Assembly: GCA_028274465.1 (NCBI GenBank)
Contig: CM051456.1
Location: 126,558,880-126,622,879 of the forward strand
Length of the DNA stretch: 64,000 nt
Reading direction: 5' to 3'
Origin: Plantago ovata
Lineage: Eukaryota; Streptophyta; Magnoliopsida; Lamiales; Plantaginaceae
Part shown: one piece after another, positions 24,156-40,401 of the stretch
Layout of the letters: every line of letters starts with the position of its first letter
How positions within the stretch are numbered: position 1 is the first letter of the stretch
Position numbers and translations under genes: made by a program
Notes under the pieces: generated by a model
What the model saw: the letters and a program-made list of their open reading frames with translations, nothing else
Databases searched by the model: none
Told to the model about the DNA's origin: nothing

Positions 24156-26612
24156 CATATAAAACGTGTTGAATCGTGAAGTGTAAAGTTTTGAAGGGGG
24201 TGAAGAGGTAAAATGATGATCGATCTGCGATTGGTTAATTAAATCGAGTACATGGGGAACAAGTTAAAAAAAATGGCAGATAGCTCAATCAATGGAGTTA
24301 AAATTATTTTCTGCACGGCATTGATGGTTCAACACGTGACCATGTCTCGATACGATACTGAATCACTGGCACCACAGTCCAATGAGTGACTACCCAGTTC
24401 TTGCCACAACAAGGGTAAAACTGGGAGTTAAAGTTAATAGGAAACCCAAGTTAATATTCGAATAAACATAACTGTCAGCTCTCCAACAGTGATTTCTTGG
24501 ACATATATACTGAAATCAACAATGACTTTGGCGGAATAAACTTATTACTGATTTACCGCATCTATATTCAATCAATTACCACCAGTTATATTATCATCTT
24601 AGATATGTTGAGCATAAATTTAAGTTAAAGTGTTAAACTATTTGTTACGTAATGATCTAGGTTGAAGCGTTAGAAAAATTAATGATGATAAGATTGACAA
24701 ATTAAAACTATTTCGTAAAACAAATGTTATGGAGTCATGATCGATATTCGATACAACTAAATTATGTTAATGGGATTATTATCTCAATTAGCGTTAAATA
24801 TCAAAATTGAAGTGATTAGTGATGATGCATTACTCTCTTAAACTTACTGCAACCCAGCTACTACTACTAGTAGGTAGGTCCGTTGATTTCCGGTCCTTGT
24901 CTCTTCTGTTTTTTGTTTTTGCAGAGACTCCGTGAGATAGTTTATAATTTTGGACACTTAATTGATTATAATTAATTGCTTGATTCAGTGACAGTGATAG
25001 GACGAATAAAAGGTTCACGTTGATGGGGATGAATTTGTATGTGGTATAAATTTTGATCGGCTCGGATTTTTTCTACTCGTCGATTGCCGTCTAACCACTT
25101 GGTCATCAGAATATTATTAAAATTTTCAGTTGGGTCTAAGATTTGTGAGACCCTTAAAGGTCTAAAAAATCTATAAGGATCTGAAAATTTTAAATTATCT
25201 TTGAGATTTTTGTTGAAGACAGTATTTTTTAGATCATACTGTACCATTTTCCATTAACGATAAAGTTTGCTAACATAGATTTCACCTAATTAAACGGCCC
25301 ATCAATTAAGTTCAGATTAAGATTAGGTTAGGTGTTAACTTTGTGTGCTGTATTGGACAAAGCACGATGCCAGGGTACTTATGGTGTATCTTAAGATGTT
25401 TGTTGTGGTTTTTGGAGATGAGTATTTCTTGTAGTTTTTGCTAAATATTGTAAATCTTGTGTTTATGCTTTAATAAAAATATGTTGTCTTTTTGAAAAAA
25501 TATAGTATAAAAATCAAAATAATGTGTTTAGTGCATGTATTGGATAACCGTGTATGCCTCTTTAAATAAATTCAAACCATGCGTGCGAATTTAGAGAATG
25601 CACCAACATTTCAAAATGCGCATGAATAACTGCTACATTTATCGATACTAATTTTCATTTTCGAAAGAAAATTGTATGCCTGGTGCTCACTTTAGAAGTA
25701 ATGAATTCAATACGAATTTAAAGCGTACTCTAGATTGTAGTATTATGTTACGAACTTAAAGTTAAAAGTTATTAACTCAAAGTAAAAGTTAAAATATAGA
25801 TTATAATGAGATTGGAATCGGAGAGAGTGATACTTTTACGTACCCCTTTTTACATATTCAAACAATTTTCGACAAAAGAAAGAAAAAAGAAGAAGAAAGG
25901 GATTATTATTATGTGAGCAAAGTGAAAGCAAATGCAGGTACACCAATTGATGCACAAGGCACTACACAATTACTTGTACAAAAACAAAAAATCAAACAAA
26001 TCATCACCATCATTACCTCACGCTCCATTCCGCTTTCTGAAGCAATCTCTCTCAAAAATTACATTTCAAGCTTCATTTTATTCATTCTAGGGTTTTCCAT
26101 TTTGATTTCCATTGTGATTTTTTTCTCAGATCTAATTCACATTTCATGTTGGCTCGATTTTGATTCAGGTAATGTAGACGATACATGAGTTTCTGTATGT
26201 ATCTATTTATCTATCTATCAATCTGTTGTTCATGTACTTGAGAGTTTAATTCAAATCGAATTGCATCATTTCATTTTGCTCTGTGTCTCTTTGCCGTTTC
26301 TCAGGGCCACATTTTCGGTGACGAATTGTGCAATTTAGGAATTGAATTGGATTGCATTTGTTAGTTGAAATCTCGGTTGGTGATCATTGCTTTGCCGGAC
26401 AGCTTTTTGTATGTGCTTAACTTTTGTTGTTTACCTTTTTTGATGTTTTTGAAATGCCCCTTAATTTCAACAGGAAGTTGATTGGTATTAGTTGTGTGGA
26501 TGATGATCGCTGTTGTTCATTTGATTGGATTTTTTATTTTTATTTTTGGTTGTTTCTCAGTTGAAGTGCGGAAGAAGTAGATCTTGAAAAATTGGCTCCT
26601 CAAAAGAGAAGT

Positions 26613-32888
<6,276 letters not shown>

Positions 32889-33276
32889 AGCAACATTACT
32901 TCACCGGCCAATGCCACATTCACATGACCTGTTAATCAATTCTGTGGGTTTGTAAACAAGGTGCAGTTCACTTTTTTTTGTTCTTTTTGTCAAATGTGTA
33001 TACACATCATCAACTGGTGGAATTTGTATTTGTGAATTAGTAGAAAGATGGATGAAAATTAGTAAATGTAAAAGAAAAATCGCGTGAACCTCTATGGCAG
33101 CTTTGCTTTCACGTCGCAGATCTTTAAAGTTTTAATCGTTACAAGCTCTGTTGGAATATGGAGTTGTTTTGGCTTCATGTTGAACATTGTTGTTTATTGT
33201 ACAGCAAACATAAAGGGGTGACGCCCTTTTTAATTGTTGGGATTACCTTTAATTTCTGTACATTGTTACTTGTCAC

Positions 33277-33542
33277 TTCCTCCATCTAGCAATAGTTTTC
33301 CATTTTTTTGTTTATTTTTATTTTTATTACTTTTTTGACATCTGATTTGATTTTATATAAATTTCAAATCATATCGGAAAAATAAATAATAAAATTATAT
33401 AATGAAAGTATCATTATATTCTTATAATATAACTTCGTTATTTATTTTTTCGGTATGATTTAAAATTTGTATGAGGACAAATTGGAGGTTGAAAAAGTTA
33501 AGTAAAAGATAAATGGAAAGATTATTGGTAGAGGGAGGGAGT
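33277..33542. mobile_element. Stowaway-like MITE between kinesin and PPR relic
   Basis: The left end ACTTCCTCCATCTAGCAATA is mirrored at the right (TATTGGTAGAGGGAGGGAGT), and interior arms also pair (TTTCAAATCATATCGG with CGGTATGATTTAAAAT). About 265 bp, AT-rich, no coding capacity. Confidence 0.7.
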
Positions 33543-33584
33543 AACATTCTAGTCTTAAACACTCAGAAATGGCCCTAAAACACC

Positions 33585-34440
33585 TCTCATGACTGAGCTA
33601 CTCAGAATCTCAAATATTGATTATGCCCGTAAGGTGTTCGACTATTTGCCTCAAAACAACTACAAGCCTACAACTCTCTTCCTCTACAAACAAACTCATC
33701 CAAGCCTATTTCATTCCCACTGCATTTCTCTTTACTCCCAAATGCTCCGCCAATCTCATCCCAAACACTCACACCTTTACCTTCCTTTTCTCCGCCTGCG
33801 CTTACCTGTATAACCTTAACCAAACGCAAATGATCCAGGCGCATTTTGTCAAGTCCGGCTCTGTTTCGAGGTCTATGCTGCCACTGCATTGCTGGATATT
33901 TACAGGAAGATGGGGTTTATGGGTCTTGCCAGGAAACAGTTTGATGACATGACTATTAGAGACGTTCCGATGTGGAATACTTCAATTACAGTTTGCGCTT
34001 GTTTTTGGATATGCCTAGGAGAACTGTTGTTTCTTGGACTTGTATCATATCTGGTCGTGCGGGAGAGCTGCAAGAAGCTTACAATCTGATAAAATCAATG
34101 CCAGTGAAATCAGATTCTGTTATCTGGGGAACATTGCGTGAGGCATGTAGTTTTTATGGAAATTAGAGTATGCGGAAGCAGCAGCAGAGTCATTATTTAA
34201 GTTGGAGCCATGGAATCCTGGTAATCATGTTATCCTCCTTTCGAATATTAATGCAAAAGCGAGGAGATGGGATGGTGTCACTCGCTTAAGGACGATGATG
34301 AAAGGGATGAATGTCACCAAAGCTGCAGGCTATGGCTTCCTCGAAGGAGGAGGTAAAATTCACAAGTTCATTGTGTAGGATATGTCACATCCATGTTCCA
34401 GACAGATTAGTGCAATGCTAGATAAAGTTACGTACATTTG
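33585..34440 (+). pseudogene. Pentatricopeptide repeat (PPR) protein pseudogene
   Basis: Three plus-strand frames supply consecutive pieces of one E-class PPR protein: YARKVFDYLPQNN (33630), then after a shift ALLDIYRKMGFMGLARKQFDD with WNTS (33885-33990), then AGELQEAYNLIKSMPVKSD (34062-34110), VIWGTLREACSFYGN, a shift, and the E-motif-like LEPWNPGNHVILSNINAKA with WDGVTRLRTMMKGM (34200-34320). At least four frame changes or stops break it. The piece joining VVSW to AGEL skips several repeats, so an internal deletion is likely. Intact PPR proteins of this class process organellar RNA. Confidence 0.8.
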
Positions 34441-35360
34441 AAATGAAGCAACTTCACAGGGAAGATATCATGGTTTCATTTGTTTTTCATTTGTAAATGA
34501 TGATGGTTAACATCTGAATTCCTTGATTTGTAAATGATGATGGTTAACATCTGAATTCCTTGTGCCAATCAATGTTTGGCATCAAAATATCAAATGATTA
34601 ATAGAATAGATTCTATTGATTTCCAATGAATTGCATGATGCTTTATATGTTCAAGCAGACAGCAAACACGACAATGCAAGTCATGATACATATACAAATA
34701 TATGAAAAATACATTTTAGCTGACACTAAAAGCGGATTCTACTTCCGGTTTGAAAATCTATCGTACCTTCATGAATAGAAGAACCCAAACCTCTTTAGAC
34801 AAAAGACAGGAAGAGAGTCCTCTTCAAGAAATAAACAAATATGAACATCACAAAGCTAACTGTAAAGCACCTTAATTTAAAAATTGTAAACAAACTTGTA
34901 ATTAAGAGGGGGCAATCAGCTGCATGGTTTACTACTTGTTCCAACTCCCAAATGTTATATGATGTGAGGGGTGGAAAAAAGATAATTAAGCTTGTTAACG
35001 TAATGAAGCATCTCAAAACCCAACCAAAAAGCATATGTAAATGAAGTCTGCAATAGACCACAAGTAAAAGTTCAACTACAAATAGCACAAAGGTCTCAAA
35101 TAGGAGGTAGTCCCGTGGGGCGGACCGAGCCTTGTCAATCTGGCTGGCTGGCTGGCTCATTTGGTCTTTGAAAGAAATGTAAATTGAGAAAGAACATGCA
35201 GTATAAGTAAAATACTGTAAGTAAATTATACAGTAGTACAAAAGTACGTAAAATCACACAAATGAATAGATAGCTGCAGAAGGTAACGTACAATCTGGAG
35301 TCTTCTTTATTCCAATATCCTGAAAGCAGAGATGGTTGTCACTCAGTCACGAGTAAAACG
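34441..35360. other. Intergenic region
   Basis: Non-coding. It includes a 37-38-base direct duplication at about 34488-34562 (TTTGTAAATGATGATGGTTA repeated in tandem) and a short CTGG run near 35142. The minus-strand frame at 34795-35241 has no recognisable domain. Confidence 0.5.
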
Positions 35361-37981
35361 CTAATCTTCATCCTCATCACCTTCTTCATCTTCATCTTCA
35401 TCACTTTCTTCATCTTCATACTCATCACCTTCTTCATCTTCATCTTCATCACTTTCTTCACCATCTTCATCTTCCGGCCTGGAGTAAGGCTTATCGTCAA
35501 TGATAAGCGTAAATTCATGATTACCATTGCTTAGTTCTTCTTTCACTATTCTCTTTGCAGATCTAATAACACCTCTACTATTGCCGTCCTCCTTCAACCT
35601 GATTGATTTAAGTGTCATTGATTCTCCAAAAACTTGTGGGATTTCCTCCAACTGCCACATGTAGGAAAGTTCCAAATGCTCAATGCTAGGGAAGTGAGAA
35701 CACTCCTCTGTACTCCACCTCACTAGATCACAACTGTGGATTGACAAATATCTCAGGCTCTGAAACTCTCCATCACTTGTGGTCCACTCTTCACCTTTGA
35801 AACCATACTGACTTATATTCAGAAATTCAAGATTTGGCAACGAACCAATGAATGTCATACTTCTCCATGGGATCTCACATTCACTTAAACTCAACTCTCT
35901 GATAGAATCAGGAAACATCCGAGTCTTCAGGTTAAACGCTCTTGCAGTAATATCCAATGTTTCAAGTTTATGACATTGGACCATGTTAGGAATAGGAACA
36001 CCACTGTTACGAAATACCAAATGCTCAATATTCGGAATGCTGTTAAGCACCTTATCACTCAAATCTTGTACTCTTCGAAGCGTCTGCAATTTCTCAAGCA
36101 CAATCTCGGAAGTGGGCGGGTCCGGCAGAATGACCGGCTGACCAGAAAAGACAAGATGCTTAATGTGTCGCAATTTCCAGATGTCACTTGGTACATTGAG
36201 CTCTTGAAATGGCCTAACTTCTACACTCAAGGTCTCCAGATTCCACATCATGGATATGAACGAAAACTGCCACAATGGGAAACCGCCACCATTTGACATT
36301 CTGATATTGAGCAATCGTAAATTAACTAGTTGCAAAATATTTTCAGGTATTTTTCTCCCTGAGAACGCATCAACACTCGTAGCAATCTTGAACATGCGAC
36401 AATGTCGTCTGGAAAATACGAGGTCCTCAAGAAGCAAATGAATGAACGAGCAGATCCTTTTCCGAGTAGAGAAGAACCACAGCCATCATGAACAGCTAAG
36501 CGACGCTGCTGATTTTCTATTGTATCCAGAGAAGCACCATTGACATGAACAAATCCCCCTTTTTTAGCTTCTCTAATGCTAAGCTCCCGTACTAAATCAT
36601 GCATTGTCAATCTCGTCATGCGTCCATAATCATCCGCCCAACCCACTGTAATGAGGTTCCTATCAATTAGATCATTTAGATACTTCTCTGCAATCTCCTC
36701 CGGCAGTTTATCTGCATTAGGTTTTAAGAATCCATCTGCAGCCCACAACTTGATGACATTAGAGACTTCGATTCGATGATCTTCTGGATAAGTTGCCATG
36801 TATAAGAAGCAAGGTTTTAAATGGATAGGCAATTGGTGGTAACTCAAAGATAATATCTCCAAGCAACGCTCATTGTCTTCTCCACTTATGATGGATCTTA
36901 TATTTCTGGCAACATCTTCCCAGTATTTTAGTGTGATGTCGGACATTTTAAGCAGCCCACCAATCACAATTAGAGCTAAAGGGAGCCCTTCGCAGCCCTT
37001 AGCAATTATCTGACCACACTCCTGTAATTCAGGCGGGCAAACTTGTTGACCAAACACCTTCTTAGAGAGCAAATCCCAACTGTTATCATCATCTAGAACC
37101 TTCACTTCAAAAGAATCAAACGATCCAACACTACGCGCAACATCAAACAGCCTAGTTGTTAGTAAGATTCTACTCCCATTGTTATTGTCAGGAAGGAACC
37201 TATTTATTGCATCCCACGCCTTTATATCCCAAATATCATCCAAGATAATGAGATAACTTCTACCAAACAAGCATTTATGCAATTTATCTCCCAACTGTTC
37301 ATCCTTTAAATTACCATTTTCACCAATGTCGCTTAAAAGAGGACCAATAACAGTTGCAGCAGTAAAAACTTGGGACACAGTTACCCAAGCAATAATATCG
37401 AAATTATTCTTCAGACCAGGGTACTTACAAACACTTTTGGCGAGAGTTGTCTTCCCAATACCGCCCATACCGACTACTGGAAGGATTTGGCGGCTTGATT
37501 CACGGCAGGTGAGTTGACCTATCAGATAGTTCAACTGCTCATCAAATCCCTCCATCTTGATCGTTTCACTGGAAGGAACTGACAAGCCCAAGGGAACAAC
37601 AACACTTCTGGGCAGCTGATCACTTCCACCGTTCTTCTCTTTCACCTCCATGGCTTCTTCGAGGATGAGATCCATTTCTTGTTGTGCGTTCAACAGATCA
37701 TCACACAACATGGCATACCCTTCGCTACTCTCGCTTGTAAGTTGGTCCACAATATAGGATTCGACTGTGTCTTCTGCTGCAAAAGCAGCAACAACCATTT
37801 TTTCAGCTAAATCATTGGTAACTATTTGAGAATAAGCCTCAAGAAAGTCAGCCAAGGAATTAACTCGATTGAACAGAGATTGAATTTGTGATTGATCAAA
37901 AAAAACAGGGCAAGAGTATTGAATTCGGCTGAAAACATTCATAAGAGAAACAAGAGCTGCATATGCATATGCTGCTGCCAT
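35361..37981 (-). CDS. CC-NLR disease resistance protein (R1/late-blight type) with internal frameshift
   Basis: One intronless NLR in two overlapping minus-strand frames: 37981-36326 (551 residues) and 36437-35361. The first carries an Rx-type coiled coil with the AEDTVESY motif, then the NB-ARC: P-loop GMGGIGKTTL (171-180), kinase-2 LIILDDIW, RNBS-B GSRILLTTR, GLPL, RNBS-D CFLYMATYPED and MHD (MHDLVREL). The second carries the leucine-rich repeats (IPENILQLVNLRLLNI onward). Homology passes from frame one (LLRVL) to frame two (VDAFSGRKIPENI) at about 36366-36380, implying a short indel that is not a multiple of three. As written, the product would stop soon after the NB-ARC. The C-terminus is an acidic D/E-rich tail encoded by a minisatellite. 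Such NLRs detect pathogen effectors. Either a pseudogene, a truncated NLR, or a sequencing error. Confidence 0.85.
35365..35478. repeat. Coding minisatellite for acidic NLR tail
   Basis: Two near-identical ~48-base units of TCATC/TTCTTC repeats lie in tandem, followed by a partial third. On the minus strand they encode runs of E, D and S with one Y or G per unit, forming the last ~38 residues before the TAG at 35361-35363. Confidence 0.85.
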
Positions 37982-38099
37982 ATTTTCCTGTGTATATTTT
38001 GAGTTCTAATAAGAGTTTTTGTTGAAAGCAGAAAGGCTCAGATGCAATTATGGAAAATTTGAGCAAGTAAAAAAGTTAGTATTCATTTGGTAGAAGAAT

Positions 38100-38970
38100 T
38101 ATTCTTCCAATCATTTTTAATAATAATAAGGTCACTCTGCTCCAAGCATTTTTTATAATAAGGTGACTATGCTGGCATTGGATGGAGATAGAGATTAATT
38201 TATACAACATATATATATATATCCAAAAAAAAAGAAGAAACTAATTAAGTGATTACAGAAGAAACTTAAAAGAAGATGCCAAAGTCTAAGTTAGGTAGAT
38301 TGATTTCTGTTCACATTCCAATAATCAAACCAATAATCAAACCATGATCATACACAAGATAAAACTCTAGTCTGGGGATATAATAAAAAATGCCAAATCT
38401 AAGTTAACTTCAAAGAATATACCAAATCTAACTTAGCTAGATGCCTAGATCTATTTCTGTCTGCATCCAATATCAAATCATATTATGAGCTTACAGTATT
38501 AAGTAAATAGCTAGATTGATAGCTTATAAGTTATAATGCAATAAGAACACAAAAGGCCGAAGTTTAGGTTTATGGATGCAGAGTATATTAATCAACTAAA
38601 ATCCGTTTTATCATTACAAGGTGTCATTTGCAGGGAAGGTAGCTACAATTTACAAAGTAAGATTGGAGAAATTTGGGATTATAACTGACATGGATGCATT
38701 TTGTGCCGTGATTATGAGAGGCTCAACCATTTGTTCTTTGCATGCATTGTGACTCAGGACTCAGGAAATTAGGAAACAGATCTTTCAGTGGATAGGCTGC
38801 ATAGCTAGTTGTATGTCCAATTCATTGGTTGGGGCAGTGGATTTGATTATGTGAAACCAACGGAAGAGCTGCTGCAACAGATCGATGTGGAAAATTATGT
38901 ATATAGCATGATCAAGCTCATCATTTAGAAAATCATTTCCATAGTTAAAAAGGTATCCTGATCCTGTTTA
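38100..38970. other. Intergenic region with LINE zinc-binding remnant
   Basis: Non-coding apart from the LINE relic at about 38640-38860. The repeated ATGCC(A)AATCTAAGTTA segments near 38277 and 38390-38440 look like an old local duplication. Confidence 0.45.
38640..38860 (+). pseudogene. LINE zf-RVT domain remnant
   Basis: In shifting plus-strand frames the text reads RLEKFGIITDMDAFC, then CRDYERLNHLFFACI, then IRKQIFQWIGCIASC. This is the C-x-x-C ... H-L-F-F-x-C pattern followed by the W-x-x-I tail typical of the zinc-binding segment of plant LINE reverse transcriptases. Frame changes show it is dead. Confidence 0.5.
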
Positions 38971-39038
38971 GATGGATTTGTCCAGGACACCTGGTGAACA
39001 ATGTGGCAGGAGTCGTCTTCTTCTTTTTTTTTTTTTTT

Positions 39039-39778
39039 TTTGGTGGGGGGTGGTTTTTTTTTTTAATGTGAAACTTATGCTCTTAACTGGTGATGGGACT
39101 AACCAGCTGTGCAAATAAATTTTCATCAAATCGAATGAGCACTTCAGTAACAAGAATTGTAATTTAACTAACAAGTAAAACTGATCCGGTAATTGTTCCG
39201 ATGAAATGGGGTTCCACTTTTGACTTTTCCCAAGGTCGTCTACCAAAACAAACAGTAGCGAAAAACTAGAAAACAAGGTTAAAACTCAACTACATATTAG
39301 TGAGCCGTGAAGACATCAAAACTGGAGCACCTGCAGAACTGTGAGAGTTAAAAGATTCATGCAGGACACTCTAATCAAAGAGACTGAAGCCCAAGTCATC
39401 ATCTGATTCATCTTTTTCCTCCACCTTCTCCTCCTTGGCCTCAGCTGCAGCAGGAGCAGCACCACCAGCACTAGCTGCTGGAGCAGCAGCTGCAACACAA
39501 CCACCACCAGAAGGAACAGAAGCCAACTTCTCACGTCCAGCTGCAATCAGCTCCGTGATATCCTTACCTTGTGACAAAAGAAGTTCTAGCCTGTCATCAT
39601 CAGCTTCAGCACCAACTGAGGCGAGGATACTCTTGACATCGTCGGTGGAAGGGCTGGCATTGCCTCCGAGAACTGCGAGCAAATAGGCGGCAACGATTTT
39701 CATCTTGTTGATTGGCCGGCGGAGAATAAGCTGAGACTCAAATGGAATTGTAGTGCGAACCTTTGGTGGGGGGTGGTT
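39039..39778 (-). mobile_element. Processed retrocopy unit (P2 mRNA) with 17-bp target duplications
   Basis: The 17-mer TTTGGTGGGGGGTGGTT is present at 39039-39055 and 39762-39778. Between them, on the minus strand, lie a ~58-nt leader, an intact intronless ORF, a ~300-nt 3' UTR and an A-tract (plus-strand T run through 39064) directly abutting the downstream repeat. The upstream junction reads TTAACC on the minus strand, close to the LINE endonuclease preference. This is the full signature of LINE-mediated retroposition. Confidence 0.88.
39371..39703 (-). CDS. 60S acidic ribosomal protein P2 (retrocopy)
   Basis: Intronless frame of 110 residues. The N-terminal dimerisation domain ([36 protein letters not shown]) is followed by an alanine/glycine hinge and the charged tail ending [13 protein letters not shown], the conserved stalk-protein C-terminus that contacts elongation factors. 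P2 pairs with P1 on P0 to form the ribosomal stalk. The start is the M of the conserved N-terminus; an upstream in-frame extension to 39787 lacks family similarity and crosses the target-duplication boundary. Flanking direct repeats and an A-tract show it arrived as a reverse-transcribed mRNA. The frame is intact, so it may still be expressed if a nearby promoter serves it, but no promoter travelled with it. Confidence 0.92.
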   Translation of the reverse strand: MKIVAAYLLAVLGGNASPSTDDVKSILASVGAEADDDRLELLLSQGKDITELIAAGREKLASVPSGGGCVAAAAPAASAGGAAPAAAEAKEEKVEEKDESDDDLGFSLFD

Positions 39779-40401
39779 AACCAACATATACGTACCAAAT
39801 CATTGTTTGGGGTAATGAAAAGGCTCTTTCTCCAATAAATAATACGGCGAGATCTTAGTTGACTTGAACATGCATGACAGGTCGGAATGACTCTTCTATG
39901 AAATATAATATTGCGGAGTATATGGGACTAGGGGAGGAGCCAGGAGGCATTGTGGGGCGTACGCCACTCCTAGAGTTTAAAAAAGAAATTTCATTTAGAC
40001 AATAGTTTTAATTTTCAGAATTTGGCCTCACGAATTAGTGAAAATCTAGTTGTAAGACTAATAGTGTTTGGCGTCACCACAAAGTCTTCAATATCGGATC
40101 TGAAATCACCAGGTCTGATATCAACTGAATAACGAAACATTCAATCTGAAATTACCTGAATTAATATTGACCAAATTTCTACCGAATTACATTTGACCAG
40201 AAATTTTGTTATTAGAAAAAAGTCCAAGGAGGTATTTGCAAAATACAGATATTCTAGGTTGATCTTCATCCACTACCGTCACTGTCAGTCTCTCTGAAAG
40301 CCACGAATTAGTGTGTATCGTTATCCATTGACATTCAAAACAACAATTCTTGATGAACCTGCTGCCGTCATCATAACAATTTCTCATTTCTCATTTCGAA
40401 A
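39779..40401. other. Intergenic region upstream of FKBP gene
   Basis: No gene seen. The stretch near 39930-40120 (GGGGAGGAGCCAGGAGGC onward) resembles dispersed repeat DNA. The FKBP promoter must lie at its right end. Confidence 0.4.

Larger units (their letters stand above)
17583..26612. other. Repeat-rich region between CAP-D3 and kinesin genes
   Basis: No intact gene. It holds an RT pseudogene (about 17895-19295), a MITE (about 20455-20745), a tiny LINE insertion (20921-21009), an RNase H fragment (about 21560-21900) and a hAT MITE (23567-24147). The last ~700 bases are probably kinesin 5' leader exons and an intron (a GT donor follows GATTCAG at 26168). Confidence 0.55.

Noticed and set aside
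24972..25247. 91-codon minus-strand frame
   Set aside because: No motif, no signal or codon-like composition, and no supporting exons; treated as chance or old transposon DNA.
34795..35241. 148-codon minus-strand frame
   Set aside because: Hydrophobic low-information text in AT-rich DNA without a recognisable domain or promoter context.
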